From: Fischerella thermalis PCC 7521 | GTDB taxonomy: Bacteria; Cyanobacteriota; Cyanobacteriia; Cyanobacteriales; Nostocaceae | DNA: 64,000 bases | Assembly: GCF_000317225.1 (NCBI RefSeq) | Contig: NZ_AJLL01000103.1 | Location: 1 to 64,000, forward strand | Direction of reading: 5' to 3' | Shown here: positions 9,173 through 17,706 of the stretch, piece by piece | How the letters are laid out: every line of letters starts with the position of its first letter | How positions within the stretch are numbered: the stretch's first letter is position 1 | Position numbers and translations under genes: made by a program | Notes under the pieces: generated by a model | What the model was told of the DNA's origin: nothing | Database searches by the model: none | What the model saw: only the letters and a program-made list of their open reading frames with translations

Positions 9173-9607
9173 ATGGGTCGTCTACTCTACGAAGAATCAT
9201 TGTCTTACAAGGGATATTTAATCATTCCTTTTGTTTTTGGGAAAGCGGATAATTACGAGATTTATTCGTATAAATTATTGTCAGAAATTGGTTACACAAG
9301 TAAATTCCACAAAGTGGAAAATCCAGCACAAATATATGGCAGTAGTGTCAGTAATATCCTGGATATTGCCAAAGAACATATAGACCAAAATTCAGAATTG
9401 GTCAGTGAAGGCGATTATTTTAAGAATCGCTATGTTTACCGTAATAGCCTCATAATTATTTATCGAGAAGAGGGTAAATATTTTTACGACCACTATCCAC
9501 CAGATTCATTAAATAATATTGCAGCACCCAAAATCTTCACATCAGAATATGAATGTTTGAGTTGGATCAAGCAAGGACTTGATAGCCTGCATGTGCGGCG
9601 CAGGTAG
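9173..9607 (+). CDS. hypothetical protein
   Basis: A 144-residue protein I do not recognise. It is rich in Tyr and Ile (for example YLIIPFVFGKADNYEIYSYKLL and YVYRNSLIIIYREEGKYFYDHY), giving alternating beta-strand-like segments, and ends with a helical ECLSWIKQGLDSLHVRRR. There is no signal peptide. A near-perfect AGGAGG lies 5 bases before the ATG, so translation is probably strong. Codon use looks like its neighbours. It is followed by a repeat-filled spacer. Confidence 0.65.
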   Translation: MGRLLYEESLSYKGYLIIPFVFGKADNYEIYSYKLLSEIGYTSKFHKVENPAQIYGSSVSNILDIAKEHIDQNSELVSEGDYFKNRYVYRNSLIIIYREEGKYFYDHYPPDSLNNIAAPKIFTSEYECLSWIKQGLDSLHVRRR

Positions 9608-9613
9608 TGGAAG

Positions 9614-9690
9614 ATGGGGAACTCGGGGACCCCACTCCCCTAAGGGAGTGGGGATTAGGGGCAATAGGGAGATGGGGAGATGGGGAGAAA
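9614..9690. repeat. GC-rich hairpin and short tandem repeat
   Basis: A perfect 10-bp inverted repeat, CCCCACTCCC (9630-9639) and GGGAGTGGGG (9644-9653), is followed by tandem GGGAGAT-type heptads at 9668-9687. These are short tandemly repeated sequences of the STRR kind known from heterocystous cyanobacteria. The hairpin may end the upstream transcript. Confidence 0.6.
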
Positions 9691-9742
9691 GATTTCATCC
9701 CGCTACCCATACACCCTACACCCTTGTTTCAAGCCAGATAAG

Positions 9743-11254
9743 TTAAGGTAGCCAAAAATTAGGCAAGATAGACTTACTCACATGACGCACTGTTCTATTG
9801 ACAGTTCTTGCTAGTTGAATATGAGGTTCATCAGCTGCCACTGGTAGAATTTGTGCTGGTGTTCCTTCGCCTAAGTGGGAAATCACTAAATTTGCTGCTT
9901 CTAATCCTGTGACGTAAGCTTTTTCTTGAGACCAAGAACCGTGGCAGCTAATAATCCAATCACCACTCATAAATACATTTTTTACATTAGTTTTAGCTGG
10001 TAGCATATAGCGGTAGCTACCAGGGGCAAAGTGAGTTACTGCTTGTGGTAAACGAATGACACTGTGATCGATTACTTTTGCTTGCTGAAATTCTGGAATG
10101 CAAGTTGCTAAATAACGCTGCACTATCGATACAATGTCCTGATCTTCTAGGGGAATAAATTGATTAGCATGATAAAAATCAACTTCTACTACTGTCCCTG
10201 ATTCATGTTGATATTCATCGTGTAGCGCGTTTAAGTCAAAAAATGTCCAGCCTGTAGTCTGATCAAAGCCAAAGCAAGCATTAGAAGGACGAGGAATTGT
10301 AATTTTACGGTCAAACCAAAGACGAGTTGCTAAAACATCAATCGCCCCTAAGTTATTTAAATTCCGGAATTCTGCACGAGTTTGCAAACTGCTGCTACTT
10401 GAGACAATCTTTTTCATTCCAGTGACGCCGACAGCGAAAATTACTGCATCAGCATCAAACACTTCTTCACCACAAACTACACCTGTCGCTCGATTATTAG
10501 TATCAATAATTAAGTCAGTTACACGTTTACTGGTAAGGAATCTTCCCCCCAGCTTTTCAATGTGTTGTATCCACGGACGAAATATTTTTTCTCCCACGGT
10601 TCCCCGACACCAAACCACATCAAAATCAGGTTGATGTGCCAGAATAAAAAAGTAAAGCATTCCTAAAGTAGCTGCTGCGGAACATTGTTCACCAGGTGCA
10701 AACAAGCCCACCAATAACATTGGTTCAAATGACTCGCTATAAAGTCGTGCCGAAACTCCAAAATCTTTAAACAATTCCCGCGCAGTCACAAAATCATATC
10801 GTCGCCAAGCTGCATCAGAATTATCAAAATCAATGACGGCATAAAGTAAAGGTAAGGCACTGAGGCGATCAATTAATGGCAGACGTTTAAATTGAGTATA
10901 GATAAAAGTCCCTAGAGGTGTGGGAAGTTGGGGTAAATCTTGAAAAATTGGTGATTCAACTTCTAAACCTGCGGGTGAATATTGGGAAGAACGAGTCCAA
11001 CTAGTAAAAGGGTTAATCTTTAGTTCATTAATTAGGGAAAAAATATTTCTGTAAGGATACCAAAAACCGTGAATTCCCGCTTCTACTGATCGTCCTCCTG
11101 GCGTTTTCCAACCTGCGACAAGTCCGCCAGGGTAGGAACCTGCTTCCAGAAGAGTCACATCGTATCCTTGTTTTGCTAGATGATAGGTTGCACCTAACCC
11201 AGCCCAACCTGCACCAACAACTATCACCTTTTTAGGCTGTGATGCTTCTGTCAT
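9743..11254 (-). CDS. FAD-dependent oxidoreductase, carotenoid-desaturase-like
   Basis: A 503-residue flavoprotein with an N-terminal dinucleotide-binding fold: VIVVGAGWAGLGATYHL (glycines 14, 16 and 19) followed by the acidic end of strand two (LLEAGSYPGGLV). The conserved RSVEAGIHGFWYPYRNIF block and the C-terminal VFMSGDWI...GLEAANLV FAD-binding region are those of the phytoene/zeta-carotene desaturase and amine-oxidase superfamily. The true reaction is uncertain; plausible substrates are carotenoids or related isoprenoids. The protein has no signal peptide, and enzymes of this group are membrane-associated. The gene is alone on the minus strand, with tRNA-Ala upstream of it in the same orientation about 105 bases away. 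Confidence 0.8.
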   Translation of the reverse strand: MTEASQPKKVIVVGAGWAGLGATYHLAKQGYDVTLLEAGSYPGGLVAGWKTPGGRSVEAGIHGFWYPYRNIFSLINELKINPFTSWTRSSQYSPAGLEVESPIFQDLPQLPTPLGTFIYTQFKRLPLIDRLSALPLLYAVIDFDNSDAAWRRYDFVTARELFKDFGVSARLYSESFEPMLLVGLFAPGEQCSAAATLGMLYFFILAHQPDFDVVWCRGTVGEKIFRPWIQHIEKLGGRFLTSKRVTDLIIDTNNRATGVVCGEEVFDADAVIFAVGVTGMKKIVSSSSSLQTRAEFRNLNNLGAIDVLATRLWFDRKITIPRPSNACFGFDQTTGWTFFDLNALHDEYQHESGTVVEVDFYHANQFIPLEDQDIVSIVQRYLATCIPEFQQAKVIDHSVIRLPQAVTHFAPGSYRYMLPAKTNVKNVFMSGDWIISCHGSWSQEKAYVTGLEAANLVISHLGEGTPAQILPVAADEPHIQLARTVNRTVRHVSKSILPNFWLP

Positions 11255-11359
11255 TGTTCAGTCTCCGGTTATCACTGTAGGGGTATACCCAGCCTTTGTG
11301 GTTCTAGTATTAATTTATTAGATTTTTAATAGCCAAAGTTTTGATTATGTAAAAAAAAG

Positions 11360-11432
11360 TGGAGCTAAGCGGATTCGAACCGCTGACCCCCTCAATGCCA
11401 TTGAGGTGCTCTACCAACTGAGCTATAACCCC
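11360..11432 (-). tRNA. tRNA-Ala (anticodon GGC)
   Basis: On the minus strand a complete cloverleaf is visible: acceptor GGGGTTA/TAGCTCC with two G-T pairs, D arm GCTC/GAGC, anticodon stem CCTCA/TGAGG around ATGGCAT (anticodon GGC), T arm with loop TTCGAAT, and discriminator A at 11360. No CCA is encoded. Confidence 0.95.
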
Positions 11433-11575
11433 CCATAAAGTATTGAATTGTACAGCTTTTAGCAACTTTGTATAATTGCTATGAATTTTTCACTTCCTTA
11501 ATTGTACAACAAAATTTGCTTTTTTAGCAAAAACTATCATTAATATACATTAACTGAAGCAAAGTTGCAATTAAT

Positions 11576-11773
11576 TCAGTGAGCAGTTCTCAGTAACTTG
11601 ATTGAGAGAATTTGCAGGAATTGACCACATCCAGCATCGTTAACCGATTTTGCCAATCTCGATTTGGCAAGACCTTTAATATTCAGCTTTTCGTGAGCAA
11701 CGTGCTTCTGTTGAGATAAAAGTTTTTTGGCTGTTTTGTAGTGAAAGTCCTTGCGAGTATTCGAGACTTTCAT
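11576..11773 (-). pseudogene. TnpB (IS605 OrfB) fragment
   Basis: The 65-residue frame [19 protein letters not shown]...[19 protein letters not shown] matches the central part of TnpB, the RNA-guided nuclease encoded by IS200/IS605 elements, just before its second catalytic region. The N-terminal half, the RuvC Asp/Glu residues and the zinc finger are absent, so this cannot be active. It is divergent from the TnpA fragment that begins 17 bases away, as in intact IS605-type elements. Confidence 0.8.
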
Positions 11774-11790
11774 CTGAGAATAGAAATCAG

Positions 11791-12066
11791 GTAGGAAAAT
11801 GGGAATGCAAAGTGATTGAGTTCAATGGTGAAGAAAATCACGTCCACTTGCTGTTTCAGTACCATCCGGGCGTTGAACTCAGCAAACTTGTCAATAACAT
11901 CAAAACCGTAACCAGTCGTAGGCTACGGTCGGAATTTGAAAGCAGAGTTGATGAGTTCTATCACAAAGATGTTTTATGGAATGGCTCTTACTTTATTGCG
12001 TCCTGTGGAGGTGTTACTGTTTCAACTTTGAAGCGGTACATCGAAGAACAAAATTCTCCGTCTTGA
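11791..12066 (+). pseudogene. TnpA (IS200/IS605 Y1 transposase) fragment
   Basis: The frame [20 protein letters not shown]...TLKRYIEEQNSP is the C-terminal two thirds of a Y1 HUH transposase. The HUH motif (HVH) and the catalytic Tyr region (RYIEEQ) are both kept, but about 60 N-terminal residues are missing and there is no proper start (only a GTG at 11812). Together with the adjoining TnpB fragment it marks a decayed IS200/IS605 element with an internal deletion. Confidence 0.8.
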
Positions 12067-12079
12067 TGTCTGAGAGTTT

Positions 12080-12182
12080 GTTAATTGCGGTGCTGGTAGA
12101 TTCTCGTGTCGGACATTGTTCACCTACCGCACCCCAATTAACGCGCCATTCATCTCACACCAAATCGAAGATTATGGTGTGA
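12080..12182. repeat. hairpins at the tnpA-side end of the IS200/IS605 remnant
   Basis: An imperfect inverted repeat of about 19 bp (12080-12099 and 12124-12142, one mismatch and one bulge) starts 14 bases after the tnpA stop. A second, perfect 8-bp pair TCACACCA/TGGTGTGA lies at 12155-12162 and 12175-12182. IS200/IS605 elements carry subterminal hairpins that TnpA recognises, so these are probably what is left of that end. The rest of the spacer to 12343 holds short AAAATCC repeats. Confidence 0.6.
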
Positions 12183-12343
12183 GGCTTCTGTCTTATCCAG
12201 CTAAAATCCAAAATCCGAGAAGATTGCGGATTTATCCTTGAAGTTAATCCAAAATCCAAAATCTAAAATCGGATGACTGTTCACTGATTCCCAACCACTA
12301 ACCAATACAATAGTCTGAAAATTCATAATCTCAAAAGGTTAAG

Positions 12344-13492
12344 ATGCGGGCGCTATTGTCTGGGTACTACGGGAAAGGAAATGGTGGCGATGAGGCTTTG
12401 TTGGCAACGCTACTGCAAATGTTACCATCTAATGTCACACCAGTAGTTCTTTCTGGCAATCCAGAGGAAACACACAATCGTTATGGTGTAGAAGCTTATG
12501 AACGTATGGCTTTTCCTAGCTTAATCAAAGCTTTACGTTCTTGTGATGCTCTAATTTGGGGTGGTGGTAGTTTAATTCAAGATGCTACCAGTGCGATTAG
12601 CCCATTTTACTATGGAGGCATAATGAGTGTAGCTCAAAAAATGGGCTTAAAAACTGTTGCTTGGGCTCAAGGTATCGGCCCTTTACATCGTCATGTAACG
12701 CGCTGGTTGGCACGACAAACTTTTGCAGGTTGTACGAGAGTTAGTGTACGCGATCGCGCTTCGGCAAATTTACTGTCTGATTGGCAAATTCCCCACATCC
12801 TCGCACCCGATCCGGTTTGGGCGTTACAATCCAAACCTGTAGAGACGTACCATGGTACGTCTCTACAACATGGTACGTCTCTACAACATGGTACGTCTCT
12901 ACAACATGGTACGTCTCTACAACATGGTACGTCTCTACAACATGGTACGTCTCTACAAAAGGATTTATCTGCACCGAGAGTTGCTGTCACATTGCGATCG
13001 CATCCCCTACTCACCCCGACTCGCCTCAGTCATCTGACTCGCGCCTTGGTTGATTTTCAAAAAGCTACACAGACTTTTATTGTGCTGCTACCCTTCCAAA
13101 AGGCACAAGATTTGAGTATTGCCCAAGCAATGCAATCAGCACTCAAGGATGTTAGTCAAATTCTTTGCTTGGAAGAACCACAATTGTTAAAGGGTGTGTT
13201 TCGCGGCATTGAAATGGCGATTGGAATGCGCTTACATAGTTTAATCATGGCAGCAAGCGAAGGTTGTCGCTGTTTTGCTTTGAGTTATGACCCGAAAGTT
13301 AACCGTTTAATGGAGGATTTAGATATGCCGGGGTGGGATTTGGCAAATCTACCAGATGACCCCAATATTATTAGTAAAACCTGGATTGAACATTACGCCA
13401 ATGGTGATCCACTCTCATCAGAAAAAATCCAGTTTTTAGTAGATGGGGCGCTGATTCATCGCGAGGTATTGCACCAAGCCCTAAATCATTAA
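12344..13492 (+). CDS. csaB: polysaccharide pyruvyl transferase CsaB
   Basis: Transfers pyruvate from phosphoenolpyruvate to form a ketal on a sugar of the cell-wall polysaccharide; the pyruvylated polymer is what S-layer homology (SLH) domains bind. The family pattern is clear: MRALLSGYYGKGNGGDEALL at the N terminus, WGGGSLIQD (72-80), the WAQGIGPL block, RDRAS, and the C-terminal IGMRLHSLIMAASEG block. Length is 382 residues, longer than usual for the family, because residues 170-205 are six copies of HGTSLQ encoded by an 18-bp tandem repeat, which joins the two halves of the protein. The frame is kept, so the enzyme may still work with an extended linker. An SLH-domain protein is encoded two genes downstream (13977-15758), which supports the role. 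Confidence 0.9.
   Translation: MRALLSGYYGKGNGGDEALLATLLQMLPSNVTPVVLSGNPEETHNRYGVEAYERMAFPSLIKALRSCDALIWGGGSLIQDATSAISPFYYGGIMSVAQKMGLKTVAWAQGIGPLHRHVTRWLARQTFAGCTRVSVRDRASANLLSDWQIPHILAPDPVWALQSKPVETYHGTSLQHGTSLQHGTSLQHGTSLQHGTSLQHGTSLQKDLSAPRVAVTLRSHPLLTPTRLSHLTRALVDFQKATQTFIVLLPFQKAQDLSIAQAMQSALKDVSQILCLEEPQLLKGVFRGIEMAIGMRLHSLIMAASEGCRCFALSYDPKVNRLMEDLDMPGWDLANLPDDPNIISKTWIEHYANGDPLSSEKIQFLVDGALIHREVLHQALNH
12839..12958. repeat. 28-bp palindrome with six 18-bp tandem units inside csaB
   Basis: Positions 12839-12866 form a perfect 28-bp palindrome (arm GTAGAGACGTACCA). Its right half plus AA makes an 18-bp unit (CATGGTACGTCTCTACAA) that is repeated six times without error from 12851 to 12958. 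Eighteen is a multiple of three, so copy number can change without a frameshift. There are no unique spacers, so this is not a CRISPR array. Confidence 0.97.
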
Positions 13493-13517
13493 ACACTGAT
13501 AAATTTTCACTGAACAA

Positions 13518-13589
13518 AGCCGATGGCGGGATTTGAACCCGCGACCGCCCGATTACGAATCGGGTGCTCTACCACTGAGCCACATCGGC
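13518..13589 (-). tRNA. tRNA-Thr (anticodon CGT)
   Basis: On the minus strand, the acceptor GCCGATG/CATCGGC, D arm GCTC/GAGC, anticodon stem CCCGA/TCGGG around TTCGTAA (anticodon CGT) and T arm GCGGG/CCCGC with loop TTCAAAT make a full cloverleaf of 72 bases with discriminator T at 13518. Confidence 0.95.
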
Positions 13590-13623
13590 ACAAACAATCT
13601 ATAACTATAGCATCTTTAATACC

Positions 13624-13902
13624 ATGGTACAACCGAACCCCGAAAACCGCCGCTCCCAAAGCCAGATGCATCCAGAACAGTATGCTCGTCTGAAAGCCGA
13701 AATTGCAGCCCCCTATCGCAACATACGCAAATTTATTTACCTCGGTGCTGGTGCTTCGGGTTTTATTGGTGCATTTATCTTCTTTTTTCAGGTGTTGGCT
13801 AGACGCAATCTTGATACTGCCTTACCCAATTTTGCACTACAGGTAGGAATAGTTGCTGTAGCCATCTATCTGTGGCGTTGGGAAAGTAGGCGGAAAAGCT
13901 AG
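13624..13902 (+). CDS. DUF3493 family membrane protein
   Basis: A 92-residue protein with a charged N terminus, a conserved YARLKAEIAAPYRNIRKFIY block and two hydrophobic segments (about 38-58 and 68-84), ending in a basic WRWESRRKS tail. This is the DUF3493 pattern of cyanobacteria and plastids; plant relatives are tied to photosystem II assembly (LPA proteins), which is family knowledge and not shown here. It is probably an integral thylakoid or plasma-membrane protein. It follows the minus-strand tRNA-Thr by 34 bases and starts at a plain ATG without a clear ribosome site. Confidence 0.7.
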   Translation: MVQPNPENRRSQSQMHPEQYARLKAEIAAPYRNIRKFIYLGAGASGFIGAFIFFFQVLARRNLDTALPNFALQVGIVAVAIYLWRWESRRKS

Positions 13903-13976
13903 TGGGAGGTGGGGAGGTGGGGAGAATAAACATTGATACTTGCTCCCCAATTCCCGATACCCGATCTCCAATATCT

Positions 13977-15758
13977 CTACTGCACTCTCACTAAATAGGG
14001 CGAGGAAATAGCTTGAACTTGTCCGGCGTTAACCAGTGCTTGGTAAACAAAAGCAGCTACTTCTGCCCTAGTTGCTTCACGGTTGGGATTTAGTTGTTTA
14101 GCATTTGGGTAATTTACTACCAACCCTTTTACAGTTGCTGCTGCTACTTGAGAAGTAGCATAACTAGGAATTTGGGCAGCATCTGAGTAGAAGGAAAGCA
14201 CATTCTGGTTAGTCGCAGTTAAATTCAAACCACTAGATAATGAGACAAGTACCTGTACTCGCGGGATTTGCTGTTGTGGTTTAAAGGTGCGATCAGGATA
14301 ACCAGAAACAAACCCCAATCTATAGGCATTTCTAATAGCATCATAAGCCCAAAATTTACTATTAACATCGCTGAAGTTAGCAGCTTCACGTTTCGGTTGA
14401 GTTTGGGCAAAGGCTTTAGTGACAATAGCTGCAAATTGCGCCCGTGTTACGGGATCATTAGGCTTAAAAGTACCATCTGGGAAACCAGCAATAATATTCT
14501 TAGATGCTAAAGCTTCGATATAGCTTTTAGCCCAATAACCAGCTGTTACATCCCTAAAACCGCCAGCTGGTATATCAACTGTAGAGGCAACAAATTCAAC
14601 TGAACCAGCTATTTTCTTAGTATCAATATCGTTGCCAACAGCCAAAATCTTAATCGTTTTGGTAGCGTTATTGAGGTCATAACGGGTGTTATTACGAATC
14701 AGATTACCACCAGGACTTTCGGTTGTACCAAGATCAGGCGCAGCATTGACAGTTGCTACTACACCATCCCGTTTATTTCCCTGAATAATATTCTTACGCA
14801 GGATAGGCTTAGCCGTGTTGTTAATATAAACACCGTCTTGATTGCCGATGATTTGATTTCCCTCAAGCAAAGGTGTAGCACTATCACTAACCGCCACACC
14901 AAAACCAGTATCTTCAAAGATATTATTCCGAATGACTCCAGCAGCAGATTTGGCTACTGAAAGACCATTACCTTTGTTTTGTACAAAGATGTTGTTTTCT
15001 ATCCTGGGATTACCTTTACCTGTGACAAAAACGCCATCTCTGACACTGTTAGTAAATGTACTGTTCGTGATCGTGGGGTTAGTTGATTCTACCCATACAG
15101 CCGTGCCACGAGAGTCTTGATTCGTAACCGTTACGCCTGTAATGAAGCTATCCTTTTCAGTCTTAATCGTCACATTTTGACTGGCAAAGGTAGGACTAAT
15201 GTACTTACCGCTACCGATAATTAGTACACCCTGACCTTTGGTGGCTTCATCCCCTCGTAAAATTACGCCCTGCTTAACTGTCAGCGGAAAGACTTCCCCA
15301 CTTTCTTTGTTATAAGTACCGGGTGCTAATTGAATAGTTGTACCTGGTTGAGCTTGACTAAGAGCATAGGTAATAGTTTTATAAGGTTGTGCGGTTGATG
15401 TGCCAGCACCAGCGGTATCTGAGCCAGTTGCAGGATTAACGTAGATAACGTTTCCAGTTACAGGAACTGTTGTTCCCTGAGTGGTGTTTTGAATTATTGT
15501 TTGATTAGTGTTCTGATTTCCTGTTTGAGTAGTGTTTTGAATTTCTACTTGAGTGGTATTTTGATTTCCTGTTTGAGTGGTGTTCTGATTTATTGTTTGA
15601 GTAGTATCAGCGTTTACCCCAACAGGCAAAAGCAGAGAACCACCGGAAAGCAAGAATAAAGTGGTGAGTGCTACAGGTACTCGGCAAGTATTGCAAAGGT
15701 TTTTACCAACAAGTAAGCGAATATTTTTTTGTTGAATGGGAAAACCCTGATGTTTCAT
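13977..15758 (-). CDS. secreted beta-helix (DUF1565) protein with C-terminal SLH domains
   Basis: A 593-residue exported protein. The signal peptide has an unusually long N region and a hydrophobic core at about 28-46, with likely cleavage after VNA (residue 50). Residues 52-96 are a low-complexity stretch of repeated TQT-x-x-QNT units. Residues about 104-390 are a DUF1565/right-handed beta-helix domain (VIYVNPATGSDTAGAG..., then repeated N-x-I and N-x-F turns such as RNNIF and RKNII). Three SLH domains close it (about 396-450, 459-510 and 522-580; GFPDGTFKP and GYPDRTFKP turns). It is expected to sit at the cell surface, bound to pyruvylated wall polymer. csaB, which would make that ligand, is two genes upstream on the other strand. 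The beta-helix may bind or cut polysaccharide; no catalytic residues can be named. Confidence 0.88.
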   Translation of the reverse strand: MKHQGFPIQQKNIRLLVGKNLCNTCRVPVALTTLFLLSGGSLLLPVGVNADTTQTINQNTTQTGNQNTTQVEIQNTTQTGNQNTNQTIIQNTTQGTTVPVTGNVIYVNPATGSDTAGAGTSTAQPYKTITYALSQAQPGTTIQLAPGTYNKESGEVFPLTVKQGVILRGDEATKGQGVLIIGSGKYISPTFASQNVTIKTEKDSFITGVTVTNQDSRGTAVWVESTNPTITNSTFTNSVRDGVFVTGKGNPRIENNIFVQNKGNGLSVAKSAAGVIRNNIFEDTGFGVAVSDSATPLLEGNQIIGNQDGVYINNTAKPILRKNIIQGNKRDGVVATVNAAPDLGTTESPGGNLIRNNTRYDLNNATKTIKILAVGNDIDTKKIAGSVEFVASTVDIPAGGFRDVTAGYWAKSYIEALASKNIIAGFPDGTFKPNDPVTRAQFAAIVTKAFAQTQPKREAANFSDVNSKFWAYDAIRNAYRLGFVSGYPDRTFKPQQQIPRVQVLVSLSSGLNLTATNQNVLSFYSDAAQIPSYATSQVAAATVKGLVVNYPNAKQLNPNREATRAEVAAFVYQALVNAGQVQAISSPYLVRVQ

Positions 15759-16261
15759 ATTTATTTATTACGTTTGTGATGTGCTGATTTACCGCATGTT
15801 TAGAAATGTGTCAATTGCAGCCACTCATTTGCTAAACACATGCAAAACTATAGCGGAAGACATGCACCTTTGCAGCTGGGTTCCCATGCAAAATTTAATT
15901 TCTGTTTTGTAAACTCAGAAAAATTTACAAGAAAGTTAAAGAGCAAAGCTGACTGGTGGTAAGTGTTCTGGCTGTTTTGCTTGCCTAATTTAGTCAAAGT
16001 TAGATTAAGCGATCGCTTCCCATCATTAAGTTAGCGATCACACCTTTATAGAGAATCTCTATACTTTAGTACTGTATTAGCCTGTCGTAAACACGCGTAG
16101 TACCGTGTATCCTCAAGTAAAATTATGTATATGAATGTATCATTATTTTGATTTAAAAACTTAACATTAGTACATAACTAGAAATACAAATAGACAAAAA
16201 ATAAAAAAATATTAGGAAATCAAAAAAATCAAAAATTTCTGCAAAACTAGTAATTGTTCAA

Positions 16262-16400
16262 ACGGGGTCAGCTGATATAAAGACCCTGAATATAAACCAT
16301 CATATTTAAAAGGAGTCAAAACTATTTCAAGACTCCCTATAAAGTAAAACTCACAATGTTCTAAGTGCCAAGTAACAGCTTTATATTGCTTGGCACTTTT
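16262..16400 (+). ncRNA. candidate small RNA: three successive hairpins
   Basis: Three stem-loops follow one another on the plus strand: GGGTC/GACCC at about 16265-16287, GGAGTC/GACTCC at about 16311-16338, and a perfect 10-bp AAGTGCCAAG/CTTGGCACTT at 16363-16372 and 16389-16398. The last is followed by TTAATTT, which resembles a weak terminator. No open frame spans them. I cannot match it to a known RNA family. Confidence 0.3.
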
Positions 16401-16576
16401 AATTTGCCAACTTCTAGGAAACGGAGATCGCCCTCCTAGCTTCTACGTCAGCCCCTAACCTTACGGAAAGCCACTATTGCATCTACGTGACAGAACCGCC
16501 TTTGTGGGATCTGATAACCGCGCTGGTTCAGAAGCATACTACTTCAGCTATTCAGGCAACAAATTAGCATATAAAA

Positions 16577-16612
16577 AACTGGAAGCTGCACGATTTTTGT
16601 AAGCTTCCAGTT
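16577..16612. terminator. hairpin, possible terminator
   Basis: A perfect 11-bp inverted repeat, AACTGGAAGCT (16577-16587) and AGCTTCCAGTT (16602-16612), with a 14-base loop. The downstream plus-strand sequence has no clear T run; the 5' side on the minus strand is A/T rich (TTTTTTAT), so it works better as a minus-strand terminator. No gene is known to feed it. Confidence 0.4.
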
Positions 16613-17391
16613 ATTGCTTGCTGTTTAAATAGCAAATTTAACAGTATAGGGAGGATTAGGATTAGTATTTTTGCAAGAGAGGCAAAATAGCCGGAAATCC
16701 TACCAGCCACAAAAACGATTCAACTATTACTATTACTTTTTCTGATCTTAGTTGTATTAAGTATTAGCTTATTTGAGAGAAAGCAACATCCACCACAATG
16801 TTGTAACTCCTATAAGCAATATTTAGACTTGAGCAGAAAAAGAACCACCACTAGTAATAGCTTGAGTTTAGAAGCATTCTTAGTAACTCAGGTTCGGTTA
16901 AATTTTGATTATCCTTAGCTTTGCTAAAAAAGGCTTACTAGGGTGTTCAAATACTTAACCTCACTCACTGAACAGTATTTTTGCTCGTCTCCCTTTTTCA
17001 AGTTTAATGTTTTGATTGTTATGTTAATCAATAATCATTCATTTACTTGCTCCTAACTATGGAAGTTTTAGGTAAACTAGATATCTAATTTTCTTATTTA
17101 TAATGTATAAAAACTAAATCCTTGTTGTTATGCCAAAGTGGCATATTCTTTTATCAAAGCAACTCGGAAACGTCAAGTTTTATATTATTTTTACATTTGC
17201 TTTACGTACACATAAATAATTTAATTACCCCAAATTTCGTTTTGTAGTTTTATTAGGATGTGTCATGCCGTAGGCTAACGCATCATTGAGTGTTTTTTGG
17301 TACGTTAGGATCAATGTCCATAACGCACCATACCAGAATCAAGCCCTTGTGTGTACGCTTGAGCCTCGTTTAGGGGAGGACACCAAGGTGG

Positions 17392-17500
17392 TTATACCAA
17401 GTTGTGTTTAAAAACCTCACCCCCTGAAGGGGTGCCAAAGACGGGGTGAGGTAATATCTATGAATACAACTCGGTATTAATTTGACTTTTGCAAGAAGTC
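17392..17500. repeat. foldback (MITE-like) element followed by a dispersed repeat copy
   Basis: Near-matching ends ATACCAAGTTGT (from 17395) and ACAACTCGGTAT (to 17477) point inward in opposite orientation around an inner stem CCTCACCCC/GGGGTGAGG (about 17415-17453). The element is about 90 bp with no coding capacity, so it looks like a small non-autonomous foldback element. Directly after it (17477-17500) is the 24-base repeat also seen at 4897-4920. Confidence 0.6.
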
Positions 17501-17706
17501 TAAGAAAGTTACGGAATCTAAAACAGGGTATTTCTTCTTTTTTTACCTAAATCAATCTAATAACCCCAGACCACTTTCTAAATTTGATAACTGATAAATG
17601 TCCACTGATTTAATCATTCTGCCATACCATAAATTACTAACTAGTATGGCAGGTGATGTGAAACTCAACCCAGTATATTTCTGGCTTTATTGACCCAAAA
17701 GATATC

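Larger units (their letters stand above)
15759..17706. other. 1.9 kb gene-poor stretch
   Basis: I find no convincing intact gene. It holds the promoter region of the SLH gene (to about 15.95 kb), a cluster of hairpins at 16262-16400, a hairpin at 16577-16612, an open coding-like fragment of about 50 codons at 16460-16621 (contains DRTAFVGSDNRAGSEAYY, no start codon, family unknown), a decayed repeat near 17254-17340 and a foldback element at 17392-17480. Base composition is AT rich. Confidence 0.5.

Noticed and set aside
12851-12958. CRISPR-like array
   Set aside because: Six identical 18-bp units directly abut; there are no spacers and no cas genes.
12691-13053. Several repeat-rich open frames on both strands within csaB (units such as CRDVPC, VETYHV, YVSTTW)
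   Set aside because: The 18-bp repeat has no stop in most frames, so all frames stay open; only the CsaB frame has conserved domains on both sides.
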